64,000 bases of DNA from JAFLCL01 sp039809495 (GCA_039809495.1 JBDHVC010000007.1:1-64000); one strand, 5' to 3'; shown: positions 28,886-37,257, numbered from the stretch's first letter. Notes: generated by a model from the sequence alone, not told the origin. Made by a program: numbers and translations.

Positions 28886-29983
28886 TCAGAGAGCGCCAGC
28901 CGCCCTCGGCGATGGAGCGGCCCGCCGCGCGGTCCTCGAGCGAGGCTCGTCGCGACGCGCTCGGCCGCGACGCGCTCGCGCCGCACGCTCCTCGCGGGCG
29001 ACGACGCTCCGATGCGCCCGCGCCGCCTCGGCGATCGCCGCCCGCGCCGCGCTCCGATCCACCCAGGCGTGGTAGGGCGGGGTCTCGTCACAGCGCGGGA
29101 CGTCGCCGATCGGGCAGTAGATGCGGACGTGCATGTGGTTCGTGTGGGCGCGCTCGGGGGTGAGCACCGCCTCGGCGCGCGCGAGCGTCTCGTCGCTCGC
29201 GCCGAGCCTGCGACCCGCGTCGAGCAGACGCGCCCGCACGTGCGGCGCGACGAAGATGGTTTGGACGGGGACGTCGAGCTCCGTCACGAGGAGCTCGACG
29301 ACGCGCCACGTGTGCTCCTCGTCGAGCCGCACGCTCGGATCGGCGCGCGCGACGCCCTCACGGTCGATGTCGAGGAAGCGCGGCCCCAGGTGCGGGCGGC
29401 CGTCCTCGCCCGAGAGGTAGAACCCGACGTCCGCGTCCCGTCCGGTCCGGTGAGAGCGGTGCGGGCGATGGCGCCCTCCGCCGTCGGCCGAGAGGTCTCC
29501 CACGTGGAGCCGCAGCCCGGGCGCCTCGGCCGCGATCCGATCGGCGATCCGGTGGAGGAGCCCGACCAGCTCGTCGGTGCCGTAGCTGTTCGGCACCGAC
29601 GACGGCTTCACGAGCAGGTTCGCGTCGCTCTCGAGGTGCGCGCCTCGGACGAGCCAGCCGCGGTTGGGGCTGCCGACCGACATCGAGCCGGCCCCCGCCG
29701 CCTCACGCGCGAGCCTCCCGCCTCGTGGGGGCCCCGAGGCCGCGCGCCCCCTCCGACGCCCAGGCCGCTCGCCCCGGTGAGCCACCGTCGCCTGCGCCCG
29801 CGCGGCGCGTGGGCTGGCCGACGCGCGGCGGGGCCGCGCGCGCGAGCTCGCCTGCGCCGGAGCGCGCCGAGAGGCGCTCGCGCTGGGCGTTCGCTGCGCC
29901 GACGCGCTCGAGCCCCCCACGGGGACGGCGAGCGCGAGCGCGAGCCCGAGGGCATAGGCCGAGAGGGCGGCGAGCGCTCGCAT
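28886..29983 (-). CDS. mepA: Penicillin-insensitive murein endopeptidase (MepA-like)
   Basis: 365-residue periplasmic LAS-family metallopeptidase that cuts D-Ala-meso-DAP cross-links in peptidoglycan. A signal peptide (ALSAYALGLALALAVPVGG) is followed by a long basic Ser/Ala/Arg-rich spacer (30-100). The catalytic domain has GTDELV, LSADGGGRHRPHRSHRTG with DADVGFY (zinc His/Asp motif HxxxxxxD), and the late TNHMHVRIYCP, where the second His matches the HxH metal ligand. The C-terminal tail is low-complexity Arg/Ala. The start is the ATG at 29983, directly before the signal peptide. It follows purS by 56 nt on the same strand. Confidence 0.88.
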   Translation of the reverse strand: MRALAALSAYALGLALALAVPVGGSSASAQRTPSASASRRAPAQASSRARPRRASASPRAARAQATVAHRGERPGRRRGRAASGPPRGGRLAREAAGAGSMSVGSPNRGWLVRGAHLESDANLLVKPSSVPNSYGTDELVGLLHRIADRIAAEAPGLRLHVGDLSADGGGRHRPHRSHRTGRDADVGFYLSGEDGRPHLGPRFLDIDREGVARADPSVRLDEEHTWRVVELLVTELDVPVQTIFVAPHVRARLLDAGRRLGASDETLARAEAVLTPERAHTNHMHVRIYCPIGDVPRCDETPPYHAWVDRSAARAAIAEAARAHRSVVAREERAARARRGRARRDEPRSRTARRAAPSPRAAGAL

Positions 29984-30039
29984 CACGAACGAGCCTCGCA
30001 GCCCGCGAGGCTTCGCGCAACCTCGCTCGAGGCGACGCG

Positions 30040-30282
30040 TCAGTCGACGAGCTCGAAGCGGGCGTCCTCGATGACGGGGTTCGCGAGCAGCTTCTCGCAC
30101 ATCGCGGGGAGATCGCGCTCGGCGCGCGCCCGCTCGGAGGAGGCGAGGTCGAGCTCGACGAGCTTGCCGACCCGCACGTCGCGGACCCCCTCGAACCCGA
30201 GCTGCCCGAGCGCGCGCCGCACGGCGTCGCCCTGCGGATCGAGCACCTCTCGCTTCAGCGTCACGTACACCCGCGCCTTCAT
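30040..30282 (-). CDS. purS: Phosphoribosylformylglycinamidine synthase subunit PurS
   Basis: 80-residue small subunit of the three-part FGAM synthase (PurS-PurQ-PurL), which helps assemble the complex and channel ammonia. Family features: ARVYVTLKREVLDPQGDAVRRAL and the C-terminal CEKLLANPVIEDARFEL. Length is normal. The ATG overlaps the purC stop by 4 nt (ATGA). purQ and purL are not in the window; downstream is the unrelated mepA. Confidence 0.95.
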   Translation of the reverse strand: MKARVYVTLKREVLDPQGDAVRRALGQLGFEGVRDVRVGKLVELDLASSERARAERDLPAMCEKLLANPVIEDARFELVD

Positions 30283-31289
30283 CGTTCGCTCCTCGTCTCG
30301 GCCCCATCGTGGCCGAAGAAGCCCCGTCGCGCGAGGTTCCGCCGCATGCGCGCGCTGGGCTCCTCGAGGTCGGGGACGAAGGGCTCGCCTCGGACGGTCT
30401 CGCACGCCTCGATGTAGCGGCGCGCGGCCTCGACGCGGATCGCGTCGGGGATCCTCGGGATCGGTCCGTCGCCCTTGAAGCCCACGTCCGCGAGCCAGCG
30501 GCGCACGTACTCCTTGTCGAAGCTCTCGGGCTCTTCGCCCCGCCCGAGGCGCGCCTCGTAGCTCGCGAGGCGCCAGTAGCGGGAGCTGTCCGGCGTGTGG
30601 ATCTCGTCGATCACGACGATGCGCCCGTCGGGGGCCTTGCCCAGCTCGTACTTCGTGTCGGCCAGGATGAGCCCGCGCGCGCCCGCGAGCTCGCGCCCGC
30701 GCCGAAAGAGCGCCATCGCGAGCGCGCCCGCGGCGTCGAAGTCGGCCTCGGAGATCACGCCCGCCTCGAGCAATTGCGCGCGCGAGACCGTGTGATCGTG
30801 GCCGCCCTTCTCGGCCTTGGTCGAGGGCGTCAGGATGGGCTCGGGCAGGGGCTCGTTCTTGCGGAGCCCATCGGGGAGCCGGTGTCCCGCGAAGGTCCGC
30901 TCGCCGCGCTCGTAGTGGGTCCAGATGCTCGTCGAGGTGACCCCGGTGAGGTACGCGCGGACGACGAACTCGACGGGGAGCGGCGTGCACTCCGTCGCGT
31001 GGAGGATGTTCGGATCGAGCACGCCGATCACGTGGTTCGGCGCGACGTCGGCGGTCTGCTCGAACCACCACGCGGAGAGGCCGTTCAAGACCTGGCCCTT
31101 GAACGGGAGCGTCCCGAGCACGCGATCGAACGCGCTGATGCGATCGGTCGTGACGAGGATCCGCGTCCCGTCCTCGATGCTGTAGTTGTCGCGGACCTTG
31201 CCCTCGTATTTCGCGCCGAGCCCCGGAAAATCCGAGCGTTCGAGCGCCCGCTCGAGGCCTCTCTCCAGCGTCTCGTGATCGACCGGCAT
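30279..31289 (-). CDS. purC: Phosphoribosylaminoimidazole-succinocarboxamide synthase
   Basis: SAICAR synthetase, the ATP-dependent step joining aspartate to CAIR in purine synthesis. The 336-residue protein is of the longer class (about 300 residues, yeast ADE1-like) rather than the ~240-residue E. coli type. Motifs: KYEGKVRDNYSIEDG, TTDRISAFDRVL, VVRAYLTGVTSTS, ILADTKYELG and the VIDEIHTPDSSRYW signature. It is translationally coupled to purS. The start is the ATG at 31289, 100 nt after rpsI ends on the same strand with a hairpin between. Confidence 0.96.
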   Translation of the reverse strand: MPVDHETLERGLERALERSDFPGLGAKYEGKVRDNYSIEDGTRILVTTDRISAFDRVLGTLPFKGQVLNGLSAWWFEQTADVAPNHVIGVLDPNILHATECTPLPVEFVVRAYLTGVTSTSIWTHYERGERTFAGHRLPDGLRKNEPLPEPILTPSTKAEKGGHDHTVSRAQLLEAGVISEADFDAAGALAMALFRRGRELAGARGLILADTKYELGKAPDGRIVVIDEIHTPDSSRYWRLASYEARLGRGEEPESFDKEYVRRWLADVGFKGDGPIPRIPDAIRVEAARRYIEACETVRGEPFVPDLEEPSARMRRNLARRGFFGHDGAETRSER

Positions 31290-31330
31290 ACGCCCTCCTC
31301 TCGGTGGGAGATCGCGCGGAGGCTACGACG

Positions 31331-31363
31331 AAACGAGCCCGGTGGGGGGACACACCGGGCTCG
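31331..31363 (-). terminator. Rho-independent-like terminator after rpsI
   Basis: 11-bp perfect stem CGAGCCCGGTG (31334-31344) / CACCGGGCTCG (31353-31363), 8-nt loop, followed on the minus strand by TTTCGTCG. It separates the rplM-rpsI unit from purC. Confidence 0.7.
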
Positions 31364-31389
31364 CGACGACACGCTCTCGAGAGAGCGCC

Positions 31390-31785
31390 TCAGCGCTTGC
31401 TGAACTGGAACTTCTTGCGCGCGCCCGGCTGGCCCGGCTTCTTGCGCTCCTTCTTGCGGGAGTCGCGCGTGAGCAGGCCCGCCTTGCGGAGCGTCGGGCG
31501 CAGCTCCGACTCGCCGGCGAGGAGCGCGCGCGAGATGCCGTGGCGCACCGCCTCGGCCTGGGCCGCGAGGCCGCCGCCGCCGACCCGCGCCGAGACGTCG
31601 AATTTGCCCTGACGCTCGGCGATCTCGAAGGCCTGGTTGACGATCATCCGCGACGTCTCGCGCGGGAAGTAGTCCTCGAGCGTGCGGCCGTTCACCGTCA
31701 CGGTGCCGGAGCCGGCCTTCAGGTAGACGCGAGCGACGGCGTTCTTGCGCTTGCCGGTGCCGTACTGCTTCTGGGTCGCGGGCAT
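31390..31785 (-). CDS. rpsI: 30S ribosomal protein S9
   Basis: 131-residue small-subunit ribosomal protein whose C-terminal tail reaches the P-site tRNA. Features: YGTGKRKNAVARVYL at the start, GGGLAAQAEAVRHGISRAL, and the basic C-terminus with GLLTRDSRKKERKKPGQPGA ending in a run with RKKFQFSKR. Length matches the family (about 130). It follows rplM by 56 nt, the standard rplM-rpsI pair, and ends before a strong hairpin. Confidence 0.98.
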   Translation of the reverse strand: MPATQKQYGTGKRKNAVARVYLKAGSGTVTVNGRTLEDYFPRETSRMIVNQAFEIAERQGKFDVSARVGGGGLAAQAEAVRHGISRALLAGESELRPTLRKAGLLTRDSRKKERKKPGQPGARKKFQFSKR

Positions 31786-31841
31786 GTTCGGATCGTCCTT
31801 CTATGAGCGTGCTGGGAGAAAATCGGTCCGCCTCGGCGCGC

Positions 31842-32285
31842 TCAGCCGAGCGACATCGCCGCGGGCTTCTGCGCGGCGTGCGGGTGCGTGGGGCCCGCGT
31901 AGACCTTGAGCTTGGCGTGCATCACGCGCCCGAGGGGCGTCTTCGGGAGCATGCCCTTCACGGCCTTCTCGATGGCGAATTCGGGCTTGCGCGCCATGAG
32001 GTGGCGGTACGCCTCCGCCTTGAAGCCGCCCGGGTAGCCGGAGTGCTTGTAGTAGAACTTCTTCTCGAGCTTGTCGCCGGTGAGCGCGACCCGCTCCGCG
32101 TTGACGACGACGACGTAGTCCCCCGCGTCCGCGTGGGGCGTGTAGGCCGGCGTGTGCTTGCCGCGGAGCACCGTCGCGACGCGCGAGGCGAGGCGGCCGA
32201 GCGGCACGTCCGTGGCGTCCACCACGAACCACTTCTTCTCGATCTCGCCGGGGGCCGTGCTCTTCGTGATCTTCGTCGTTGCCAT
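31842..32285 (-). CDS. rplM: 50S ribosomal protein L13
   Basis: 147-residue large-subunit protein. Features: KKWFVVDATDVPLGRLASRVA, HTPAYTPHADAGDYVVVVNA, KKFYYKHSGYPGG, KGMLPKTPLGR and KLKVYAGPTHPHAAQKP. The start is the ATG at 32285, with AAGG upstream; the open frame extends 17 codons further, but without homology. First gene of the rplM-rpsI unit. Confidence 0.98.
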   Translation of the reverse strand: MATTKITKSTAPGEIEKKWFVVDATDVPLGRLASRVATVLRGKHTPAYTPHADAGDYVVVVNAERVALTGDKLEKKFYYKHSGYPGGFKAEAYRHLMARKPEFAIEKAVKGMLPKTPLGRVMHAKLKVYAGPTHPHAAQKPAAMSLG

Positions 32286-32396
32286 GAGAGACCTTGCTTC
32301 TTCTTTCGCGAGCGCGAGGCGCGCGCCTCGAACCATCGCCCGGACGAGGGAGGCCGCTCGAGGGGCCTCGTCGAAGGGCGCGTGATCTAGCGGTCG

Positions 32397-32433
32397 GCCT
32401 CGGCGCTGTCAAGCACGTGCGCGGCGCCGAGGC
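32397..32433 (-). terminator. Hairpin directly after the accC stop
   Basis: 10-bp stem GCCTCGGCGC (32397-32406) / GCGCCGAGGC (32424-32433) with a 17-nt loop, abutting the accC stop codon on its 3' side. No T-run. A terminator or 3'-stabilising element for the accBC operon is plausible. Confidence 0.45.
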
Positions 32434-33795
32434 TCACCCTCGCGCGAGGGTGGCGGCCGTGTAGGGGAGGCGCTCGAGGAAGCGCGTGGAGAGGCGGCCC
32501 GCGACGAAGTCGTCGCTCTCGAGGATCGCCTGGTGGAGCGGGATGTTCGTGCGGATGCCCTCGACGACCATCTCGCCGAGCGCGCGGCGCATGCGCGCGA
32601 TCGCCTCCTCGCGCGTGCGGCCGTGGGCGAGGAGCTTCACGAGCAGCGAGTCGTAGTCGCTCGGAACGCGCCAGCCGGCGAAGACGCCGCCGTCGATGCG
32701 CACGCCCGGGCCGCCGGGCGGCATGTAGGAGGTGATGAGCCCGGGCCAGGGCGCGAAGGTCTTCGGATCCTCCGCGTTGATGCGGCACTCGATCGCGTGC
32801 CCCGTCGGCACGACCGGCTCGTCCGGATAGACGGGCCGCAGGCCCGCGGCGACGCGGATCTGCTCGACGACGAGATCGATCGAGGTGACGAGCTCCGTCA
32901 CGGGGTGCTCGACCTGGATCCGCGTGTTCATCTCCATGAAGTAGAGGTTCGAGCGCTCGTCGAGGAGGAATTCGAGCGTCCCGGCGGAGCGGTAGCCGGT
33001 GTCCTTCATCGCGCGCGCGATCGTCCTCGTCATGTCGGCGCGCAGCTCGCTCGAGACGGCGATCGAGGGCGCCTCCTCGACGACCTTCTGGTGGCGCCGC
33101 TGGATCGAGCACTCGCGCTCCCCGAGCACCATCTGGATGTCGTGATCGGGGTCGCAGAGGACCTGGAATTCGATGTGCCGCGGCTCCTCGACGTAGCGCT
33201 CGAGGTAGAGGTCGCCGTTCTTGAAGCCGGCGAGCGCCTCCGCCTTCGCCTGCGGGAAGACGCGCCGCAGCTCCTCCGCCGCGCGCACGATCTTCATCCC
33301 GCGGCCGCCGCCGCCCGCGCTCGCCTTGAGGATGACGGGGTAGCCGATCCGATCCGCCTCGCGCACGGCCGCCTCCGCGTCCTCGAGGACGTCGGTGCCC
33401 GGCAGGAGCGGGATCCCGAGCGAGCGCGCGAGCTCGCGGGCGGGCACCTTCGCGCCCCACTTCTTCATGTCCTCGGGGCTCGGCCCGATGAAGGCGAGGC
33501 CGCACTGCCGGCAGATGTCCGCGAATTCCGCGTTCTCCGAGAGGAACCCGTAGCCCGGGTGGACGGCGTCCGCGCCGCTGATCTCGGCCGCGGCGATGAT
33601 CGCGGGGATGTTCAGGTAGCTGTCCGCGGACTTCGGCGGGCCGATGCAGACCGCCTCGTCCGCGAGCCGGACGTGGAGCGCGCTCGCGTCCACCGTCGAG
33701 TGGACGGCGACGCTCTGGATGCCGAGCTCGCGGCAGGCGCGGATCACGCGGAGCGCGATCTCGCCGCGGTTCGCGATCAGGACCTTGCGAAACAT
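32434..33795 (-). CDS. accC: Acetyl-CoA carboxylase, biotin carboxylase subunit
   Basis: 453-residue ATP-grasp enzyme that carboxylates biotin on AccB, the first half of malonyl-CoA synthesis. Motifs: KVLIANRGEIALRVIRACRELG, HPGYGFLSEN, the Gly-rich KASAGGGGRGMKIV, EFQVLCDPDH, ECSIQRRHQKV, and the catalytic EMNTRIQVEHPVTE. Full length (E. coli 449). The ATG lies 4 nt after the accB stop, so the pair is coupled. Last gene of the roadblock-aroQ-accB-accC operon. Confidence 0.98.
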   Translation of the reverse strand: MFRKVLIANRGEIALRVIRACRELGIQSVAVHSTVDASALHVRLADEAVCIGPPKSADSYLNIPAIIAAAEISGADAVHPGYGFLSENAEFADICRQCGLAFIGPSPEDMKKWGAKVPARELARSLGIPLLPGTDVLEDAEAAVREADRIGYPVILKASAGGGGRGMKIVRAAEELRRVFPQAKAEALAGFKNGDLYLERYVEEPRHIEFQVLCDPDHDIQMVLGERECSIQRRHQKVVEEAPSIAVSSELRADMTRTIARAMKDTGYRSAGTLEFLLDERSNLYFMEMNTRIQVEHPVTELVTSIDLVVEQIRVAAGLRPVYPDEPVVPTGHAIECRINAEDPKTFAPWPGLITSYMPPGGPGVRIDGGVFAGWRVPSDYDSLLVKLLAHGRTREEAIARMRRALGEMVVEGIRTNIPLHQAILESDDFVAGRLSTRFLERLPYTAATLARG

Positions 33796-33799
33796 CCGC

Positions 33800-34294
<495 letters not shown>

Positions 34295-34352
34295 CGCTGT
34301 CGCTTCTCCTCGGCGCTCGGTTCGCCGAACGCGTGACGCTCGCGCGGCGTCC

Positions 34353-34856
34353 CTACGGCTTTCGAGCCGTGTAGCCTACGAGGGCGCGGATGCCAAGCGC
34401 GTAGCTGTCTCGGCCGAAGCCCGCGATGGTGCCGACGCACGCGGGCGCGACGAGCGAGATCTGCCGCGGGCTCTCGCGCGCGGCGACGTTCGTCAGGTGG
34501 ACCTCGACGACCGGGGCGGTGATGGCCAGGACGGCGTCGCGGAGCGCGAGCGAGGTGTGCGCGTAGGCGCCGGGGTTGAAGACCACGCCCAAGAGGTCGG
34601 AGCGCGTGTTCGTCGCGTGGAGCGCGTCGATGAGCGCGCCCTCGTGGTTCGACTGGAGGCACTCGACCTCGAGCCCGAGCTCGCGCCCGAGCGCGACGAG
34701 CGAGGCGTCGAGCGCGGCGAGCGAGCCTCGCCCATAGAGCTCCGGCTCCCGCGCGCCGAGGAGGTTCAGGTTCGGCCCGTGGAGCACGAGCACTCCGTCC
34801 GGGGCGCGTCGCGCGAGCGCCCGCGTCGGCAGCCGCGGCGGAGCCTTGGTGCTCAT
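34353..34856 (-). CDS. aroQ: 3-dehydroquinate dehydratase, type II
   Basis: 167-residue dodecameric enzyme of the shikimate pathway. Hallmarks: VLHGPNLNLLGAREPELYG (catalytic Tyr in ELYG), ECLQSNHEGALIDAL, VVFNPGAYAHTSLALRDA, and EVHLTNVAARE. About 20 basic residues precede the family N-terminus. The ATG at 34856 overlaps the stop of the roadblock gene (ATGA). The aroQ-accB-accC order is common in bacteria; the roadblock gene in front is unusual. Confidence 0.95.
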   Translation of the reverse strand: MSTKAPPRLPTRALARRAPDGVLVLHGPNLNLLGAREPELYGRGSLAALDASLVALGRELGLEVECLQSNHEGALIDALHATNTRSDLLGVVFNPGAYAHTSLALRDAVLAITAPVVEVHLTNVAARESPRQISLVAPACVGTIAGFGRDSYALGIRALVGYTARKP

Positions 34857-35215
34857 CCCCCGAGCTCGGAGACGAGCTTCTGCGCGTGGCTCCGCAGGAG
34901 GAAGCGCGCCTTGCCGAAATTGCCGCCGGGGCGCAGCGCCACCGCGACGAAGTAGTCGTCGTTGAGGAGCCGGATCACGGTCGTGAGCTTCTCGCCCTGG
35001 ATCGTGACCTCGCGGGCCGCGCCCGCGTCGATGAGCTCGGTCGCCTTCCGGATGTCCTTCAGGATCACGCTGAGCTCCATCCCGACCGTCTCGATCTCCG
35101 CCCCCTCGCCCTCGCGCAGGTACGTCTCGACCGAGATCCCATCGAAGCCCATCACCAGCGCGGCGAGGCCACCTTCGGTACGATCGACGACGTCGGACAG
35201 GACTTCCTGGAACAT
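34853..35215 (-). CDS. Roadblock/LC7-domain protein
   Basis: 120-residue single-domain protein of the Roadblock/LC7 superfamily. Bacterial members include MglB, the GAP for the polarity GTPase MglA, and GTPase-associated regulators. The fold is seen as FQEVLSDVVDRTEGGLAALVMGFDGISVETYL, a long central helix, then EKLTTVIRLLNDDYFVAVALRPGGNFGKARFLLR. GAGGAG precedes the ATG. It opens the aroQ-accB-accC operon with a 4-nt overlap into aroQ. No MglA-type GTPase is encoded here, so the partner is unknown. Confidence 0.85.
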   Translation of the reverse strand: MFQEVLSDVVDRTEGGLAALVMGFDGISVETYLREGEGAEIETVGMELSVILKDIRKATELIDAGAAREVTIQGEKLTTVIRLLNDDYFVAVALRPGGNFGKARFLLRSHAQKLVSELGG

Positions 35216-35237
35216 GGACGCTCCTCGTTGGAGACGG

Positions 35238-35267
35238 ATCTCCGCACACCCGAGCGATCCAGGTCAA
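35238..35267 (-). promoter_or_regulatory. Candidate promoter for the roadblock-aroQ-accBC operon
   Basis: Minus-strand TTGACC (35262-35267) is followed after 18 nt by GGAGAT (35238-35243), about 23 nt upstream of the roadblock start. The -35 is near consensus and the -10 is weak. Confidence 0.3.
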
Positions 35268-35290
35268 GATCGCGTCGCGCTCATTCGCAC

Positions 35291-35319
35291 TTGACGACGC
35301 GAGCCGGCGAGGGCATGGT
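35291..35319 (+). promoter_or_regulatory. Promoter of tRNA-Leu
   Basis: TTGACG (35291-35296), 17-nt spacer, CATGGT (35314-35319), ending 12 nt before the mature tRNA 5' end. Spacing and distance fit a housekeeping sigma-factor promoter, and no other gene could be served on this strand. Confidence 0.6.
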
Positions 35320-35331
35320 TCGCGCCCTTCC

Positions 35332-35414
35332 GCGGAAGTGGCGGAACTGGCAGACGCACCAGACTAAGGATCTGGCGGGTAACCCCCGTGGAGGTTCAAG
35401 TCCTCTCTTCCGCA
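35332..35414 (+). tRNA. tRNA-Leu, anticodon AAG
   Basis: 83-nt class II tRNA. The acceptor GCGGAAG/CTTCCGC is perfect. The D-arm is GCG/CGC, with the Leu-type GAACTGGCAGA loop. The anticodon stem CCAGA/TCTGG closes the seven-base loop CTAAGGA, giving anticodon AAG at 35366-35368. The long variable arm (CGGGTAACCCCCGT) and T-arm (GGAGG, TTCAAGT, CCTCT) complete the cloverleaf. The discriminator is A; no CCA is encoded. AAG is rare in bacteria, which normally use GAG to read CUU/CUC, so A34 would need deamination to inosine for wide decoding. It is a single-gene unit with its own promoter and terminator. Confidence 0.95.
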
Positions 35415-35415
35415 T

Positions 35416-35454
35416 GAAGCCCCGGTCGTTTCCGCGACCGGGGCTTCGACTTTT
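35416..35454 (+). terminator. Rho-independent terminator of tRNA-Leu
   Basis: 13-bp perfect stem GAAGCCCCGGTCG (35416-35428) / CGACCGGGGCTTC (35435-35447), six-base loop, then GAC and TTTT (35451-35454). It begins two bases after the tRNA. This is the clearest intrinsic terminator in the window. Confidence 0.9.
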
Positions 35455-35472
35455 CCGCGAGCGGGCGGCCGA

Positions 35473-36627
35473 TCACCTAGAGACCTCGGCCACCTCCAGG
35501 ATCGGGATCGCCTCCGCGTGCGCCTCGAGCGCGAGCGCCGCGATCACCTCCTCGCGAACCGCGCGCGCTCGAAGGCGCGCCGTCACGCGGGCCCCGCTCG
35601 GCGCGTCGAGCGTCGCCACCCGCTCCTCGCCCCGCGCGAGCCGGTGGGGCTCGACCCGATCCGCGTCGGTCGCGAGCGCCACGGCCTCGTCGCCGCGCAT
35701 CGGCCGATCGCCGAGCACGATCACGCGTCGGTGCTCCTCGACGCCGCGCTCGGTCGCGATCTCGACGTCGACCCACACGTCGCGAAAGAGCGTGGCGCCC
35801 GTGGGGACGTCGTGGCTCGCGCCCACGTTGGAGAGGCCGATCGCCGCGCGCCCCGCCTCGCGCTCGACGCGCAGCGAGAGGGCCGCGCGCAGGAGCTCCG
35901 TCGAGGCGAGCGTCGCGCGATCGCGCTCGGCCTCGCTCGCGCCCCACGGCGGGTCGAGGCCGACGAAGAGGTGCGATCGCCGCGGCCGCGCGCGGCTCGC
36001 GTCGAGCGCGATGGGCGCGGGCTCGAGGCTCGGCATGTGGCAGCCCACGCAGCTCGGATCCGCCGGATCGGGCGAGGCCGCGACGTGCTCATCGAACGTC
36101 GTCTCGACGAAGAACCCAGGGCCGCTCACCTCGTGGCAGCTGCCGCAGAGCGTGGGTGACGCGAGCAGCTCCGAGCGCCTCGTCGCGTGCGCCGGGCTCG
36201 GCTCCGCGTCCGCGAAGGGGCCCGCGATGGGGATCGAGGGATCGACCACGAGGCGACCGTCGCGGGTCCCTCGGTTACCGACCGCGGCGTGGCAGCTCAC
36301 GCAGGTCACGCTCGTCTCGGCGCTCGTATCGCCGAGGAGCTGGGCGTGGCTCGGGTTGTGGCAGCGCACGCACCGATCGGCGGCGGCCGCGCCCCACGCG
36401 TCGCGCACGTGCGGCAACATCGCGGCGAGGACCGGCGAGGTGTCGCTGTGCGCGTGGGGCGAGCGCTCGAACGCCTCGGCCTGTTCGGCGTGACAGCTCG
36501 CGCAGTCGCCGCGCGAGGCGCCGAGCGGCAGGGGGTCGCCGCTCGCCGCGCAACCCGCGGAGAGCCCGCCCGCGGCGAGAGCGAAGGCGACGATGAGGGC
36601 GGCGCGCGCCATGAAGGGGCTGGGCAT
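35473..36627 (-). CDS. Pentaheme c-type cytochrome lipoprotein
   Basis: 384-residue exported protein with a lipoprotein signal (ALAAGGLSAGC). It has five CxxCH heme-binding motifs in its first half: CASCH, CVRCH, CVSCH, CGSCH and CVGCH. Extra His residues such as HAHSD could be distal ligands. The second half (about 215-384) is beta-rich and free of Cys, with a GASHDVPTGATLFRD segment, so it may be an electron-acceptor-binding or immunoglobulin-like domain. It is probably anchored in the envelope for electron transfer; the partner is unknown. It starts 3 nt after the stop of an outer-membrane-type gene on the same strand; an alternative ATG is five codons in. Confidence 0.88.
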   Translation of the reverse strand: MPSPFMARAALIVAFALAAGGLSAGCAASGDPLPLGASRGDCASCHAEQAEAFERSPHAHSDTSPVLAAMLPHVRDAWGAAAADRCVRCHNPSHAQLLGDTSAETSVTCVSCHAAVGNRGTRDGRLVVDPSIPIAGPFADAEPSPAHATRRSELLASPTLCGSCHEVSGPGFFVETTFDEHVAASPDPADPSCVGCHMPSLEPAPIALDASRARPRRSHLFVGLDPPWGASEAERDRATLASTELLRAALSLRVEREAGRAAIGLSNVGASHDVPTGATLFRDVWVDVEIATERGVEEHRRVIVLGDRPMRGDEAVALATDADRVEPHRLARGEERVATLDAPSGARVTARLRARAVREEVIAALALEAHAEAIPILEVAEVSR

Positions 36628-36630
36628 CGC

Positions 36631-37257
36631 TCAGAGGTCGAAGTGCGCGCTCGCGCCCACGATGAGCTGCGCCGTCCCGAAGAAGGCGTACGTGTCCTCG
36701 GTCGTCCCCGTCCACCGATCGAGCGATCGATCGTGGCCCGTCCACCCCGCGCCCTGCACCTCGAGGAAGGTGGCGAGCCACTCGTTGAGGCTCCACTCGA
36801 GCCCGAGCCCCGCGTGGAGGCCGAAGAGGACGTCATCGGCGCGCGGCGCGTACTGCTCGGTCGGCTCGATGAGCGAGAGCACGACGCAGAACCCGAAGAG
36901 CGGCCGCAGCCGGAGGCCCGCGCCGAGCCGGATCGGGACGTAGGCGTTGAAGCCGACCTGGTGATCGTGCCGGATCCCCATGCCGCTCTCGAGCAGGTGC
37001 GCCTCGCCGAAGACCTCGATCCCGAGCGCGTCGAAGGGCTCCCAGCGCACGCGGAGGCCGACGCCCGCGCCGAGGTACGACCCAGCCCAGCCCGAGGCGT
37101 AGACGCCGATCCCGAAGGCGCGCTCGGCGGCGAGCCCCCGCTCCTCTGGCAGCGGATCGAACGGCGCGTCGGCGAGCGCGCGGTGCGGCGCCGCGAGGGC
37201 GACGGCGCTCGCGATCGAGGTGAGCAGGACGAGCGAGCGGAGGCGCGGGTCGGACAT
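36631..37257 (-). CDS. Predicted outer-membrane beta-barrel protein
   Basis: 208-residue exported protein. A signal peptide (LVLLTSIASAVALAAPHRALA) is followed by alternating amphipathic beta strands: FGIGVYASGWAGSYLGAGVGLRV, IEVFGEAHLLES, FNAYVPIRLGAGL, and a final strand ending in AHFDL (terminal aromatic-x-Leu, as in BAM substrates). Eight strands would fit a small OmpA-like barrel. The family is not recognised. AAGGAG precedes the ATG. It lies 3 nt before the pentaheme lipoprotein gene; the two could form an envelope electron-transfer unit, but this is inference. Confidence 0.72.
   Translation of the reverse strand: MSDPRLRSLVLLTSIASAVALAAPHRALADAPFDPLPEERGLAAERAFGIGVYASGWAGSYLGAGVGLRVRWEPFDALGIEVFGEAHLLESGMGIRHDHQVGFNAYVPIRLGAGLRLRPLFGFCVVLSLIEPTEQYAPRADDVLFGLHAGLGLEWSLNEWLATFLEVQGAGWTGHDRSLDRWTGTTEDTYAFFGTAQLIVGASAHFDL

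Noticed and set aside
29700..29983. Separate small basic gene in the mepA N-terminal region
   Set aside because: The basic stretch is in frame with mepA and follows its signal peptide, so it is a low-complexity linker.
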